Positions 1 through 9,107 of a stretch of DNA of 64,000 nucleotides are shown here, piece by piece. The stretch spans positions 1-64,000 of the forward strand of contig JAKQEK010000253.1 in NCBI GenBank assembly GCA_029558535.1, given 5' to 3'. The stretch comes from Bacteroidota bacterium. GTDB lineage: Bacteria > Bacteroidota > Bacteroidia > Bacteroidales > ML635J-15. The position numbers and the translations under genes are program-made. The notes under the pieces were generated by a model, which saw only the letters and a program-made list of their open reading frames with translations, searched no databases and was not told the DNA's origin. The stretch's first letter is position 1. Each line of letters opens with the position of its first letter.

Positions 1-3000
1 CCTGTAGCAGCAAAAGAAGGAAGGGATGTACTCCATGCAGAGTATGATGATCCGCCATTTGTAGAGTAACAGTATTCAAAATTACATGAGCCCGTACCTC
101 CTCCATTATCTGTAACTCCGGTTAAGGTCAAAGTTGTTCCACTACAAACTGTAGCAACATTTGGAGACTTTGTGGCAGTGGGAGCAATAGGTTCAGCTAC
201 AACGGTTACGGTTGCAGTGCCACTAGTAGCAACATCACAGCCAGATCCGTCTGACATTACAATCACACGATAATTAGTAGAACTTCCGGGAGAAGCAGTA
301 TAATGATTTATGCTTGAATCCTGAGCATCAATCCATGTACTTCCATTATAATATTGCCAAACATAATGATAACTACCTACACCTCCGGTTGCATCAGCAA
401 ACATTTGGTGAGATCCTCCTGGACAAATTGTGCCATTATCTGGATTGTCAGTTATTGAAGGATCTGGTTGGAATGTTATTTGAACAGCATTAGATGTTGC
501 GGATCCACATCCAGAGCCCGTAGAAGATAATAATACATGATAATATATTGTACTATGTAATTCTGGAGTATGATAAGACTGAGTTGTTGCTCCACCAATA
601 TTAGACCAAGGACCTGTCCCGGATGGTCCACTTTGCCATTGATAACTTAAAATACCCGCACCTTCAATGGTTGTTGTGGAAAATATTGTTGCATTCCCGC
701 CATCACAAATGGTAATATCACCATATGCAGTAATAGCAGGAGCAGGTTTAACTTCAAGTGTTACTGTATTAGAAATAAGGCTTCCGCAATCTAATCCTGT
801 TTGAGTTATACTACATCTGTATTGATAAACACCTGCAACAGAAATGCCTGATACAGAAAATGTTGTACTTGCGCTTCCTGAATAAATCGCACCTACAGGA
901 GTACCGTTGCTTACGTTAACCCAAGTAGATCCATTATAATATTGCCATTGATAAATTATAGAGCCTGTACCACCAAGAACTAGAGTTATCATATCATGTG
1001 ATGTTCCTCCTATACAAATATCTCCGGGATCCTCAGGTTGTAAACTGATATAAGGATCAGGTTCTACAACAACTTGTATGATATTTGAAGTAGCATCACC
1101 ACAGCCTGATCCTGTCGCTGTTCTAACGCACCTGAAATAAAGAGATGATGTTATATTATTATAAGTAGGGTTTGTTGAAGTCGTCCAATTTGTCCAAGTA
1201 GTGCCGTTAGTAGAATATTGCCATTGATTAGTAACTGTTCCGGTACCTCCGCTATTTGTTTGAACAAAACTAATATTTGCGCCCGAACAAACTGAAAACA
1301 TCCCTGTAGTACCGTTAGCAGTAATACTGATATTAGGATCAGGTACAACAGTTACAGTATATTGAACACAATTTGTTGAATTGCAAATTCCTTCAGCTCT
1401 TACAAAATATGTAGTTGTCGTTGCCGGACTTACTGTTATACTTGTTCCATTACCAACAGCTGTCCCACCACAAGAGCCAGAATACCATTGCCATGTTGCA
1501 CCGGTACCTAACGATCCTCCATTAAGAGTTAATGTCGACGATCCTCCTGCACATATTGTTGAATTTGTACCAGATATAGAACTTGCAGCAGTAGAAGGAG
1601 TGTTAATAACTACCTGCACTGTTGCACAGCCGGTAGTATTACATGTGCCTTCTGCCCTTACAAAATATGTAGTGTTTGTCGCGGGAGATACTGTAATAAA
1701 ATCCCCAGTACTGATATATGTACCACCGCACGAACCGGAATACCACTTCCAACTTGCCCCACTTCCTAAAGTTCCTCCGGAACGTTCTAGTTTAACACTA
1801 TTACCGGGACAAATACTTACAGACCCCGGAACATATACTGTTACACTAACACAAGGCGTGGTATTACATGTACCTACTGCTCTAACATAAAAAGTAGTAG
1901 TAGCAGTGAGAGCTCCAGTATTTATTGTAGCACCAGTTCCAACCGTAGTTCCTCCACAACTACCTGTATACCAAACCCATTGAGCATTAGTACCAAGCGT
2001 GCCTCCAACTACACTTAAATTACTATTGCCTCCTGAAACTATTGTACCGGGAACAGCAGTCGCCGATGTAGCAGTTAAAGAATTTGACTGAACAGTTACT
2101 AATTGGCTTATACATGCTGTTGGGCTACAACTTCCTTCAGCGCGAACATAATACGTTGTGTTAGCTCCAGGAGAAACGCTAATGCTGGATCCAACTCCAA
2201 CATAAGTACCACCACAACTTCCTGAATACCAAACCCAACTAGCACCTGCCCCTAGAGAACCTCCATTAACTGTTAAAGTAGTAGAAGTTCCTGGGCAAAC
2301 TGTGAATACCCCTGTTATTGAAGTTGCTGCCGTAGAACCTGTAGATAATGAAACAGTGATATTTGAATCAGTGTAATCACCACTTGCACAAGCACTACAT
2401 TTCATTCTAAGAGTAAATGTGGTATTTGCAGTAATAGATGTGTTTATTGAAATATAACTAGAGTTATAAACTGGAGTTGCACTAGCAAATGATGCACCAT
2501 TCCACCATAAGTTAGTAGTGCAGTTTTTCCAAGCATATTGCCAACTTCCGCATGCACATCCGCCACCCTCATGATGATATTTTGTAAGATTAAGGGGCGC
2601 TCCGGAACATACTGAAGGATTTGAAGTTCCATTTCCATAGGCGACTAATGTAGTAGGTCCTTGACAGCACGGAATATAATTAATTTTTAATATTACGTTA
2701 CTAGTATATACAACACCCCTATCATCAGTATACCAGCCCCATTCTTCACCCCATTCCTGCAACCCAAGACAAAACCAATTACCTGCAAGTTTACCTTCAA
2801 CATCACTGCATGCAGTTGCACCTAAATTATAGTAGCCATAAGTCGTCCATCCTTCACCTTTGGAAACATAGTCGTATGAAAAATAAGCCAAATAATTATC
2901 TGAACCTGCATCTGTGTTAGTTCCAATATTTGCTATTAAATCATGATTTTTGCAATCACGAGCTCCGGCGGTAGAAACATAATCATAAGCAGCTACACGT

Positions 3001-4040
3001 AAAGTAAGTTGTTTGACATCTGCATAACTGTTATGACTATCGAATTCTCCATAACCACTACTAGTAACATAAGTCCATAAACCTACATACGTTACATCAG
3101 AACCGTCCGGAATACTTGTTATGTCAAATTGGTATGATGCTCGATGGTATTCATCAAACCAATCGCTGTCCTGCCCTACAGGACTAAGATACCCTAGTTG
3201 AACACCTGTGTCAATAAAATTGTATGGAGCATCTCCATCGTTATTATATTCAGCATGCCATCCATAATAAGTCATTGGAGGTGAATAAGTGTCTTTTGTC
3301 GGATTAGAAGTTAACAATGCAATTATTTCTGGACTGATAGGTTCTGTTAAATCAATGTCTATCCATTCCTCTGTTGATGGAGAATAGTAAGATGTCGGTA
3401 CTATTGTCATAAAAGCAGTAACAGAACCATCACTATTTAAATAGTGTCGTGCATAAGGAGTTCTGTTTTCTAATATTTCTGGTTTATCATCGAAAGTGTA
3501 TTTTATTGGTATTATGGGGCCGGCTTCCCTAAATACAAGTCTGTGTATATAATATCCCGGATATTCTTCAGATGTTGATATTCTTTCGTCGCTAAATCTG
3601 GCATAATAGTTAGCCTCAGTCATAAAAACGCATACACTTGTTGAATTAATTATAATTATCGAATCAACTCCTGTAATATGTTTTAATGAATCTGCAATTT
3701 CTTTTATATTCGGAAGTATTTGAACTTCTTGATAGTAAAAACCTTTATATTTATCTAAATCAAGACTATTTGAGTTATATTTTCTACAAAGTTTTTCAGG
3801 ACTCATATATATTTTATAATAATCCTTGCCATAAAAATTTACTATCTCAACAAAATCCGGTTCAATGTTTCCGTTTATTTCAAAAACACTACTGTCTTGT
3901 TCTTGGGAATAATTAGTGTCTCTTTTTAATGTTGAGTGTTGAGAATTTGCACTATATGAAAAGGCATATACAAGAATATACACGAGAAAAATCACTCTCG
4001 TAGTAAGTATCTTATTATATATTTGTTGCCTGTTTTTCAT
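1..4040 (-). CDS. Very large secreted Ig-like-repeat adhesin, 3' end outside the window
   Basis: The reading frame opens at ATG 4040 and stays open to the left edge, giving about 1,346 residues without a C terminus. The first ~34 residues look like a signal peptide (basic start, hydrophobic RVIFLVYILVYAFS, then ANSQ). Residues ~35-450 form a non-repetitive region rich in Tyr, Asp and Trp. From ~455 onward come tandem Ig/PKD-type modules: first about four with W-x-WYSGSCGGT, a VSP..TTTY strand and YVRAEG, then longer ones with YQWQYYNGSTW and a CGxATSN strand. Such repeats are typical of T9SS-exported adhesins of Bacteroidota (SprB-like); the sorting domain would lie beyond the edge. The start lies 5 bp after the stop of the 4046-5110 gene, so both are probably one transcript. 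Frame and start are seen directly; adhesin function is inferred. Confidence 0.88.
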   Translation of the reverse strand, partial: MKNRQQIYNKILTTRVIFLVYILVYAFSYSANSQHSTLKRDTNYSQEQDSSVFEINGNIEPDFVEIVNFYGKDYYKIYMSPEKLCRKYNSNSLDLDKYKGFYYQEVQILPNIKEIADSLKHITGVDSIIIINSTSVCVFMTEANYYARFSDERISTSEEYPGYYIHRLVFREAGPIIPIKYTFDDKPEILENRTPYARHYLNSDGSVTAFMTIVPTSYYSPSTEEWIDIDLTEPISPEIIALLTSNPTKDTYSPPMTYYGWHAEYNNDGDAPYNFIDTGVQLGYLSPVGQDSDWFDEYHRASYQFDITSIPDGSDVTYVGLWTYVTSSGYGEFDSHNSYADVKQLTLRVAAYDYVSTAGARDCKNHDLIANIGTNTDAGSDNYLAYFSYDYVSKGEGWTTYGYYNLGATACSDVEGKLAGNWFCLGLQEWGEEWGWYTDDRGVVYTSNVILKINYIPCCQGPTTLVAYGNGTSNPSVCSGAPLNLTKYHHEGGGCACGSWQYAWKNCTTNLWWNGASFASATPVYNSSYISINTSITANTTFTLRMKCSACASGDYTDSNITVSLSTGSTAATSITGVFTVCPGTSTTLTVNGGSLGAGASWVWYSGSCGGTYVGVGSSISVSPGANTTYYVRAEGSCSPTACISQLVTVQSNSLTATSATAVPGTIVSGGNSNLSVVGGTLGTNAQWVWYTGSCGGTTVGTGATINTGALTATTTFYVRAVGTCNTTPCVSVTVYVPGSVSICPGNSVKLERSGGTLGSGASWKWYSGSCGGTYISTGDFITVSPATNTTYFVRAEGTCNTTGCATVQVVINTPSTAASSISGTNSTICAGGSSTLTLNGGSLGTGATWQWYSGSCGGTAVGNGTSITVSPATTTTYFVRAEGICNSTNCVQYTVTVVPDPNISITANGTTGMFSVCSGANISFVQTNSGGTGTVTNQWQYSTNGTTWTNWTTSTNPTYNNITSSLYFRCVRTATGSGCGDATSNIIQVVVEPDPYISLQPEDPGDICIGGTSHDMITLVLGGTGSIIYQWQYYNGSTWVNVSNGTPVGAIYSGSASTTFSVSGISVAGVYQYRCSITQTGLDCGSLISNTVTLEVKPAPAITAYGDITICDGGNATIFSTTTIEGAGILSYQWQSGPSGTGPWSNIGGATTQSYHTPELHSTIYYHVLLSSTGSGCGSATSNAVQITFQPDPSITDNPDNGTICPGGSHQMFADATGGVGSYHYVWQYYNGSTWIDAQDSSINHYTASPGSSTNYRVIVMSDGSGCDVATSGTATVTVVAEPIAPTATKSPNVATVCSGTTLTLTGVTDNGGGTGSCNFEYCYSTNGGSSYSAWSTSLPSFAAT

Positions 4041-4045
4041 ATTTT

Positions 4046-5110
4046 TTAAGGAATAATAGTTGTTACTATTGATGTCGGTGCTGTTGAAGCTGAATTTACT
4101 GTAATAGTAATACTCGCGCAGCCGGTAGTATTTGAACATGGACTATTACCAACTCTTCTTACATAATAAGTGGTTGTTGTAACAGGGCTTATATTACTTA
4201 GTGATATTCCTGTTCCTAATACAGACCCGCTGCCGCAACCTCCTGCATACCATTGATAAGTACATCCTGAACCTGTAGATCCACCGCTAGCCGTTAGAGT
4301 TCTTAATTCACCAAGGCAAATAGATGAACCCCCTCCAGTAACTGATATTCCAGTTGGTGCAGTTGGGGGTGTACTAACTGTTATAGTAACTGAAGCTACT
4401 CCAGTATAAATACCTGATCCAGAAGGATTCCCGCCTTTAACATAATATCTAAGGTAATAAGTTGTAGTAGCGCCAGGAGATACCGTTACAGAATAAGCAT
4501 CAGCACTAACCTGTGTTCCGCCGCTTGTTGTACCCCATTGGATATCAATAAAATCATCATTAGCAGCTAGATTAGATGCAGTTAAAGTTACCGATGTTCC
4601 CGAACAGATAGAAGTTGCAGATGCTGAAATAGTTGGTGTAGTAGGAATTCGTCTCCATTGAATTGTTGTGCTTGTAGAATTGGAAGTACAACTCCACTGA
4701 GATAACAATATCCTAACTGCAGTTGTTCCCGGCTGATATGCCATTAAAGATTGGTTATCTCCAGGTGGAGTATAATCATCATTATAAGATATAGATCCAG
4801 TGCATGTAGCAGAAGGATACAAGGTTAATTGAGTATCATAAGTTTCTGAAGTTGCTGTGGCTTTCCACTGATAAATATAACCAGTATTAAGAGTTGCATA
4901 ATGGTATTCACTACCCCAAATGTTAGTGCTGATGGTTGTCCATGCATTAGATGTCGTTGTGAAAGTTCCGGTAGGGTAATTGCTACCACAATTAGTACAT
5001 TGTCCAAATGAAAAACTAGTTGCTAAAGTTATGAGCAAGGCAATAAGATAAAAGCATTTATACAAGAATTTATTCTTAAAAAACTTCCTGAATAAAACTG
5101 GCATTTTCAT
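4046..5110 (-). CDS. Secreted Ig-like domain protein, apparently truncated
   Basis: A 354-residue protein with an N-terminal signal peptide (FLYKCFYLIALLITLATSFSFG, then Q/C), a Cys-containing domain (residues ~37-150; CTNCGSNYPTGTF, later CTSNSTSTTIQWRR) and two Ig-like modules (~155-250 and ~255-345) with Cys pairs and TTTYYxRR strands. It stops after STAPTSIVTTIIP, which looks like the first strand of a further Ig module, and it has no T9SS sorting domain. Five bases later the next secreted repeat protein starts. It may be a natural short partner, or the remains of a longer adhesin broken by recombination with the downstream gene. A well-formed promoter lies upstream at 5164-5194. A surface or secreted location is well supported; the specific role is unknown. 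Confidence 0.85.
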   Translation of the reverse strand: MKMPVLFRKFFKNKFLYKCFYLIALLITLATSFSFGQCTNCGSNYPTGTFTTTSNAWTTISTNIWGSEYHYATLNTGYIYQWKATATSETYDTQLTLYPSATCTGSISYNDDYTPPGDNQSLMAYQPGTTAVRILLSQWSCTSNSTSTTIQWRRIPTTPTISASATSICSGTSVTLTASNLAANDDFIDIQWGTTSGGTQVSADAYSVTVSPGATTTYYLRYYVKGGNPSGSGIYTGVASVTITVSTPPTAPTGISVTGGGSSICLGELRTLTASGGSTGSGCTYQWYAGGCGSGSVLGTGISLSNISPVTTTTYYVRRVGNSPCSNTTGCASITITVNSASTAPTSIVTTIIP

Positions 5111-5163
5111 TTATATGTAATATTTACTATACATAATGTCTCTACATCTCTAACATAATATAA

Positions 5164-5194
5164 CAAAGATAATAATTAAAATAATAACTACAAA
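5164..5194 (-). promoter_or_regulatory. Bacteroidota-type promoter for the 5110 gene
   Basis: On the minus strand, TTTG (5194-5191), a 19-base spacer and TATCTTTG (5171-5164) match the Bacteroides -33/-7 consensus (TTG / TAnnTTTG). The inferred transcript start is near 5157, leaving about 45 bases before the ATG at 5110. This is the cleanest promoter I see in the window. Confidence 0.65.
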
Positions 5195-5319
5195 TTTTTT
5201 TTTAATAATTTATGATAAAAGTTATAAACATAAGTTAAAGTTTTAACATACTTTAAGTTGTCATTAAATCACTACTTTTTTTATATTTATAAAAATCTCA
5301 AATATTTTCAAAAAAAGCA

Positions 5320-5327
5320 TATATTTG
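5320..5327 (+). promoter_or_regulatory. Candidate -7 element for the TMTC-like gene
   Basis: TATATTTG fits TAnnTTTG. It lies 92 bases before the ATG at 5419. No good -33 TTG is visible at the expected spacing, so this is only a candidate. Confidence 0.35.
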
Positions 5328-5418
5328 TAAAAAAAAGTATATTAAATATTATATTTTATCATTTTATTATAATTTATTGCAGATTTTTTCCTTATAAAGA
5401 CTTTGAAATGTTATAAAA

Positions 5419-7785
5419 ATGTCGAGATATTTTTATTTATTATTGTTAATTATTACTACGATAGTTTTTATTCCGGCTTTGGATGGTGAATTTCTGAATT
5501 GGGATGATACTGTTTATGTGACAGGGAATGAAATTTTAAAAGAAGACATTGGAATCACCAGTTTTTTAAAATTATACAAATTTGATTCGAACATTTCTTT
5601 AACGCTATTCAGTTTTCAATTACAAATTAAAATTTTTGGTAGCAATCCTCAATATTTTCATTTTTTTAATATATTAATTCATCTTATAAATGTTTTTTTG
5701 GTTTTTTATCTAATAAATGTTCTTTTTAAAGATAGGAATTCAGCTTTTTGGATAGCTTTAATTTTCGCAGTGCATCCATTTAAAGTTGAATCTGTAGCCT
5801 GGATTATTCAAAGGAAAGACTTGTTATATACTATGTTCTTTTTATCTGGAATAATAACCTATGTTAGGTTTCTAAAAACTAACAAAATACTTTGGTATTT
5901 ATTGACTTTAATATTTGCTTATTTATCAATTATTAGTAAAGTAGCTGCAATTAGCCTTGTTTTTGCACTTTTAAGTATCGAATACTATATTCAGAATAGA
6001 ATTATGATAAAATCTATATTGTTAATCTTTATTATTGGTTTTATTCAGCTTTCTAATATCAATTCGGTATTAATTGTTTTCGTATTTATCACAATTCCTT
6101 TACTTTTAGTTAGGTATTTAAATCAAGTATCACTCCATACAAAAGTTTTTAAAAATAAAACAATCGTACGAAGAAAAATTATATATAATTTAAATCTACT
6201 ATGTTCAAATAGAAGAACTTATAAGATTGTACTATTATGTTTTATACTATTTTTTGTTGTTTATTTAATTATTACATTAATTCATATATTAGCGAATAAT
6301 ATTGAAACAGCTGCAATTCCATTTATTTTTAAAACAATTAGATATTTTTTGCCGTTTTTAATTTTCTTTATTTTATCTACTAGAAATCAAGAGTTTTTAT
6401 CGGGACTTTTTGACAGATTAATTAAGTCTCGTAAAGTAATTATTTTAGGAGTAGTCATTGCAATTAATATAATTATATCTATTTATTTTTTAGCAAAGCC
6501 TAATTTTGGGTCTGATATATTTACTTTAAAAAGCATTTTTTCGCTTAATACTCTTTTCTATTTTTCTTTTAGTTTAGTTTATTACATTGTCGGATTTGTT
6601 TTTCCATTTTATCAGAACAGCATGTATCCTTATCCTGATGATGGTCAAATAGGCTTATGGTTAAAAATTAGTCCACTAATTTTGCTGTTATTAATATTGA
6701 CTGCTTTTTATTTTGTAAAAAAAATAAAGAATATTTCCTTGCGAAAAGAAATTGTTTTCGGCCTCTTATTTTTTTTAATAAATATTGCAATTGTTTTGCA
6801 TATTATTCCGATTAAAGGGAGAGTTATTGTTGCCGAGAGATATACATATTTAGCATATTTAGGGTTAATTATAGTATTTGTTAGGTTTTACAAAAGTTTG
6901 ATACTAGCTAAACCTAGGTCGATAAATTATTTACGTATAGGTATGCTTGTTCTAGTTAGTGCATACTCAATTCAGTCATATACACGTTCAAATATTTACA
7001 AGAATTCATATAATTTTTGGTCAGATGTTATTGAGAAAAATCCATCTAATCACTATGCTATTTATTCGATAGGATTGTATTATTATGAAAATGGTGACAT
7101 AATTACAGCGCTTAATAATTATAATAAATCTATTGTTCTTAATAAAACATATTTTGAATATTATTTGAATAGAGGGGCTTGTTATTACAAACTTGATAGC
7201 CTCGACAAGGCTATTACCGATTATGATATGGCTGTTGAATTAAATCCTGATGAGTTTCTTATTTATAAGAATCGAGGAATTATATTTTTTGAAACAGGTA
7301 GTCCTAGAATGGCTTTAGAAGATTTTGAAATTGCATTATTAAAAAAGCCTAATGATAGAGAAATTTCAGAAAAATATTATATGCTTTTGGATATAATTAA
7401 GGGAATAGATGATTATTCTAAAGGAATTAAGAATAATGCTGTCGTTTCTAATTACTACTTTAATATTGGAACAAAAATGGCTATGAAGGGGAAATATTTT
7501 GAAAGTATACAATATTTTACTGAATCATTAAAATATGATGAAAATAATGTTAATTCATTGAAAAATAGAGGGAATTCATACGTTGTACTCAATAAGTTTC
7601 ATGAAGCAAAAATAGACTTTGAAAAAGCAATTCTAATAAACTCAAATGATGCTGGTCTTTATATTAATTTAGGAAGTGTTTTGCATCAGCTTGGAGATAC
7701 CGTTTGTGCATGTGAAAAGTGGAATCAGGCACTAGAACTGGGAAATCAAGAAGTAAAAAAGATGATTATTCAGTTTTGTAAATAA
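5419..7785 (+). CDS. TMTC-like membrane glycosyltransferase with C-terminal TPR repeats
   Basis: A 788-residue polytopic membrane protein. Just after the first membrane helix it has WDD (D29, D30), the acidic pair expected at the active site of GT-C fold enzymes, and later HPFKVESVAW followed by QRKDLL, a signature of the TMTC/PMT-like family that uses polyprenyl-phosphate sugars. About ten or more hydrophobic segments follow up to residue ~525, then several TPR units (~532-788; for example NRGACYYKLDSLDKAI and KNRGIIFFETGSPRMA). Family knowledge suggests transfer of a sugar from a lipid carrier to exported proteins or glycans on the periplasmic side, with the TPR tail binding the acceptor. 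Its 3' end overlaps the convergent SGNH gene by 16 bases. The family call is good; donor and acceptor are unknown. Confidence 0.8.
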   Translation: MSRYFYLLLLIITTIVFIPALDGEFLNWDDTVYVTGNEILKEDIGITSFLKLYKFDSNISLTLFSFQLQIKIFGSNPQYFHFFNILIHLINVFLVFYLINVLFKDRNSAFWIALIFAVHPFKVESVAWIIQRKDLLYTMFFLSGIITYVRFLKTNKILWYLLTLIFAYLSIISKVAAISLVFALLSIEYYIQNRIMIKSILLIFIIGFIQLSNINSVLIVFVFITIPLLLVRYLNQVSLHTKVFKNKTIVRRKIIYNLNLLCSNRRTYKIVLLCFILFFVVYLIITLIHILANNIETAAIPFIFKTIRYFLPFLIFFILSTRNQEFLSGLFDRLIKSRKVIILGVVIAINIIISIYFLAKPNFGSDIFTLKSIFSLNTLFYFSFSLVYYIVGFVFPFYQNSMYPYPDDGQIGLWLKISPLILLLLILTAFYFVKKIKNISLRKEIVFGLLFFLINIAIVLHIIPIKGRVIVAERYTYLAYLGLIIVFVRFYKSLILAKPRSINYLRIGMLVLVSAYSIQSYTRSNIYKNSYNFWSDVIEKNPSNHYAIYSIGLYYYENGDIITALNNYNKSIVLNKTYFEYYLNRGACYYKLDSLDKAITDYDMAVELNPDEFLIYKNRGIIFFETGSPRMALEDFEIALLKKPNDREISEKYYMLLDIIKGIDDYSKGIKNNAVVSNYYFNIGTKMAMKGKYFESIQYFTESLKYDENNVNSLKNRGNSYVVLNKFHEAKIDFEKAILINSNDAGLYINLGSVLHQLGDTVCACEKWNQALELGNQEVKKMIIQFCK

Positions 7786-8972
7786 ATGTTACTTTTTATT
7801 AATCCAAAATATATTCCATCCGCCATTATTTTATAACCATTTGCATTGTGATGACCGTCTTTTTCCCAGTAATAAAAGTTTATGTTGTTACTAACCCCGT
7901 TATTTACGTAATAATCATATAAATCGATACAAATAATTCCGTTGCTTCGGCAGAATTGAATAATATCCTTAAGACAATTACATTTAGTCTCAAGTTCGCA
8001 ATTCGTTGGATGAGTTATGCATACAAATATACAATTGTTAGTCTTGCATATAGTTTTAAACTTCAATAGAGTTGATTCTATCGTTTTTATAGATTCATCA
8101 ATTCTTATTTCACTTTCGGACTTTAAAATAAGATTTTTATCGAAGAAACATCGAAAGAATAACCTGCTTATATGGCTTGCCGCATAAATCGGTTCCCACC
8201 AAGGTGTTTTTTTTAATTTTATTCCATTGGCAGTAAACCTTTCGGTTCCACCACGAACAATTATGTCATCAATATCGGATTGATTTATACAAATTATGAC
8301 AAAGTCCGGCAAATATTTCAATAATTTTTTTTCAAGGTTATAATAGTAAAAAATCGGATCACTTCCTGATAATCCTGCATTCATGAAATTTAAACGATTA
8401 TTGTTAAGTTTTCTCTCTAAAAATTTTATCCATGTGCTATCTTTATGCGCCCCATCACCTTCAGTAAATGAATCTCCCATAACAAGAACTCTGATTATTG
8501 AGTCGGGCTTTGTTATTGTCCAATTATTATCACTATAACCTTCGTTATTAGGCACCCTTGTATACGAAAATTCTTGCGGTGATTTCAAACTTTTAATTCT
8601 GTCATTGCCATTAATGTAATAGTTTGCACAGTTATCATATATACTTTGATAGCAGAAACTTCTTTTTTCGGAATAAACTTCAACGGCCCCCGATAATCTT
8701 AAAAAAAATTCTAAAATAATTGCTGTAAATACTATAGTTGAATTGAGTAGAGTATAGTTAACTATTTTGGCTTGAGTTTTTACAAAAATTCTTATTAAAA
8801 ACTCAATTAATAACCAAATTCCTAAAAGAAATATTATTGGAGTAATTAGTGTAAATGATTTTAGCCCTAATCCTGTATATGCAACAATTTGAAGTATAAA
8901 GGCAATAATAATAGCTTTGCGAAAATGCTTAACAATTATTCCAACAATTATATTTTCTCTAAACTTAAACAT
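7770..8972 (-). CDS. Membrane-anchored SGNH/GDSL hydrolase-like protein
   Basis: A 400-residue protein with about three hydrophobic segments in residues 8-95, followed by an SGNH domain. Block I is GDSFTEG (nucleophile S168), block II is NAGLSGSD (~198-205), block III is INQSD (N230), and block V is DGHH (D372, H375). These are the conserved elements of the SGNH hydrolases, which in surface-glycan loci often remove or transfer acyl groups on sugars. The position between a TMTC-like enzyme and a GT4 gene fits an O-acetyl esterase or transferase acting on a periplasmic glycan (inference). It converges on the gene at 5419-7785 with a 16-base overlap. The N-terminal helices suggest an inner-membrane protein with the catalytic domain outside the cytoplasm. 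Confidence 0.8.
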   Translation of the reverse strand: MFKFRENIIVGIIVKHFRKAIIIAFILQIVAYTGLGLKSFTLITPIIFLLGIWLLIEFLIRIFVKTQAKIVNYTLLNSTIVFTAIILEFFLRLSGAVEVYSEKRSFCYQSIYDNCANYYINGNDRIKSLKSPQEFSYTRVPNNEGYSDNNWTITKPDSIIRVLVMGDSFTEGDGAHKDSTWIKFLERKLNNNRLNFMNAGLSGSDPIFYYYNLEKKLLKYLPDFVIICINQSDIDDIIVRGGTERFTANGIKLKKTPWWEPIYAASHISRLFFRCFFDKNLILKSESEIRIDESIKTIESTLLKFKTICKTNNCIFVCITHPTNCELETKCNCLKDIIQFCRSNGIICIDLYDYYVNNGVSNNINFYYWEKDGHHNANGYKIMADGIYFGLIKSNIYLQN

Positions 8973-9071
8973 TGATATTCCATATAAACATTACATTTTG
9001 ATTTTTATATTGCTAAACTATAAATTATTTCTGAATTAGTGTAAAAATACGGTAAGTTTTGTAATAATTAT

Positions 9072-9079
9072 TATTTTTG
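9072..9079 (+). promoter_or_regulatory. Candidate -7 element for the GT4 gene
   Basis: TATTTTTG matches TAnnTTTG and lies 29 bases before the ATG at 9108. A -33 TTG at the consensus distance is not visible; the nearest one (9059-9061) is too close. Confidence 0.4.
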
Positions 9080-9107
9080 TCAAAATGAAATAATTGGGTT
9101 TGATTTA

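Larger units (their letters stand above)
5111..5418. other. Divergent intergenic region, promoters only
   Basis: This 308-base gap separates divergently transcribed genes. It is extremely AT-rich with long A and T runs. It contains the minus-strand promoter at 5164-5194 and a plus-strand -7 match at 5320-5327. I see no open frame or RNA gene in it. Confidence 0.6.

Noticed and set aside
1381..1890. Plus-strand open frame of 169 codons
   Set aside because: It is antisense to the Ig-repeat adhesin; its Val/Pro/His-rich periodic sequence mirrors the repeats on the minus strand.
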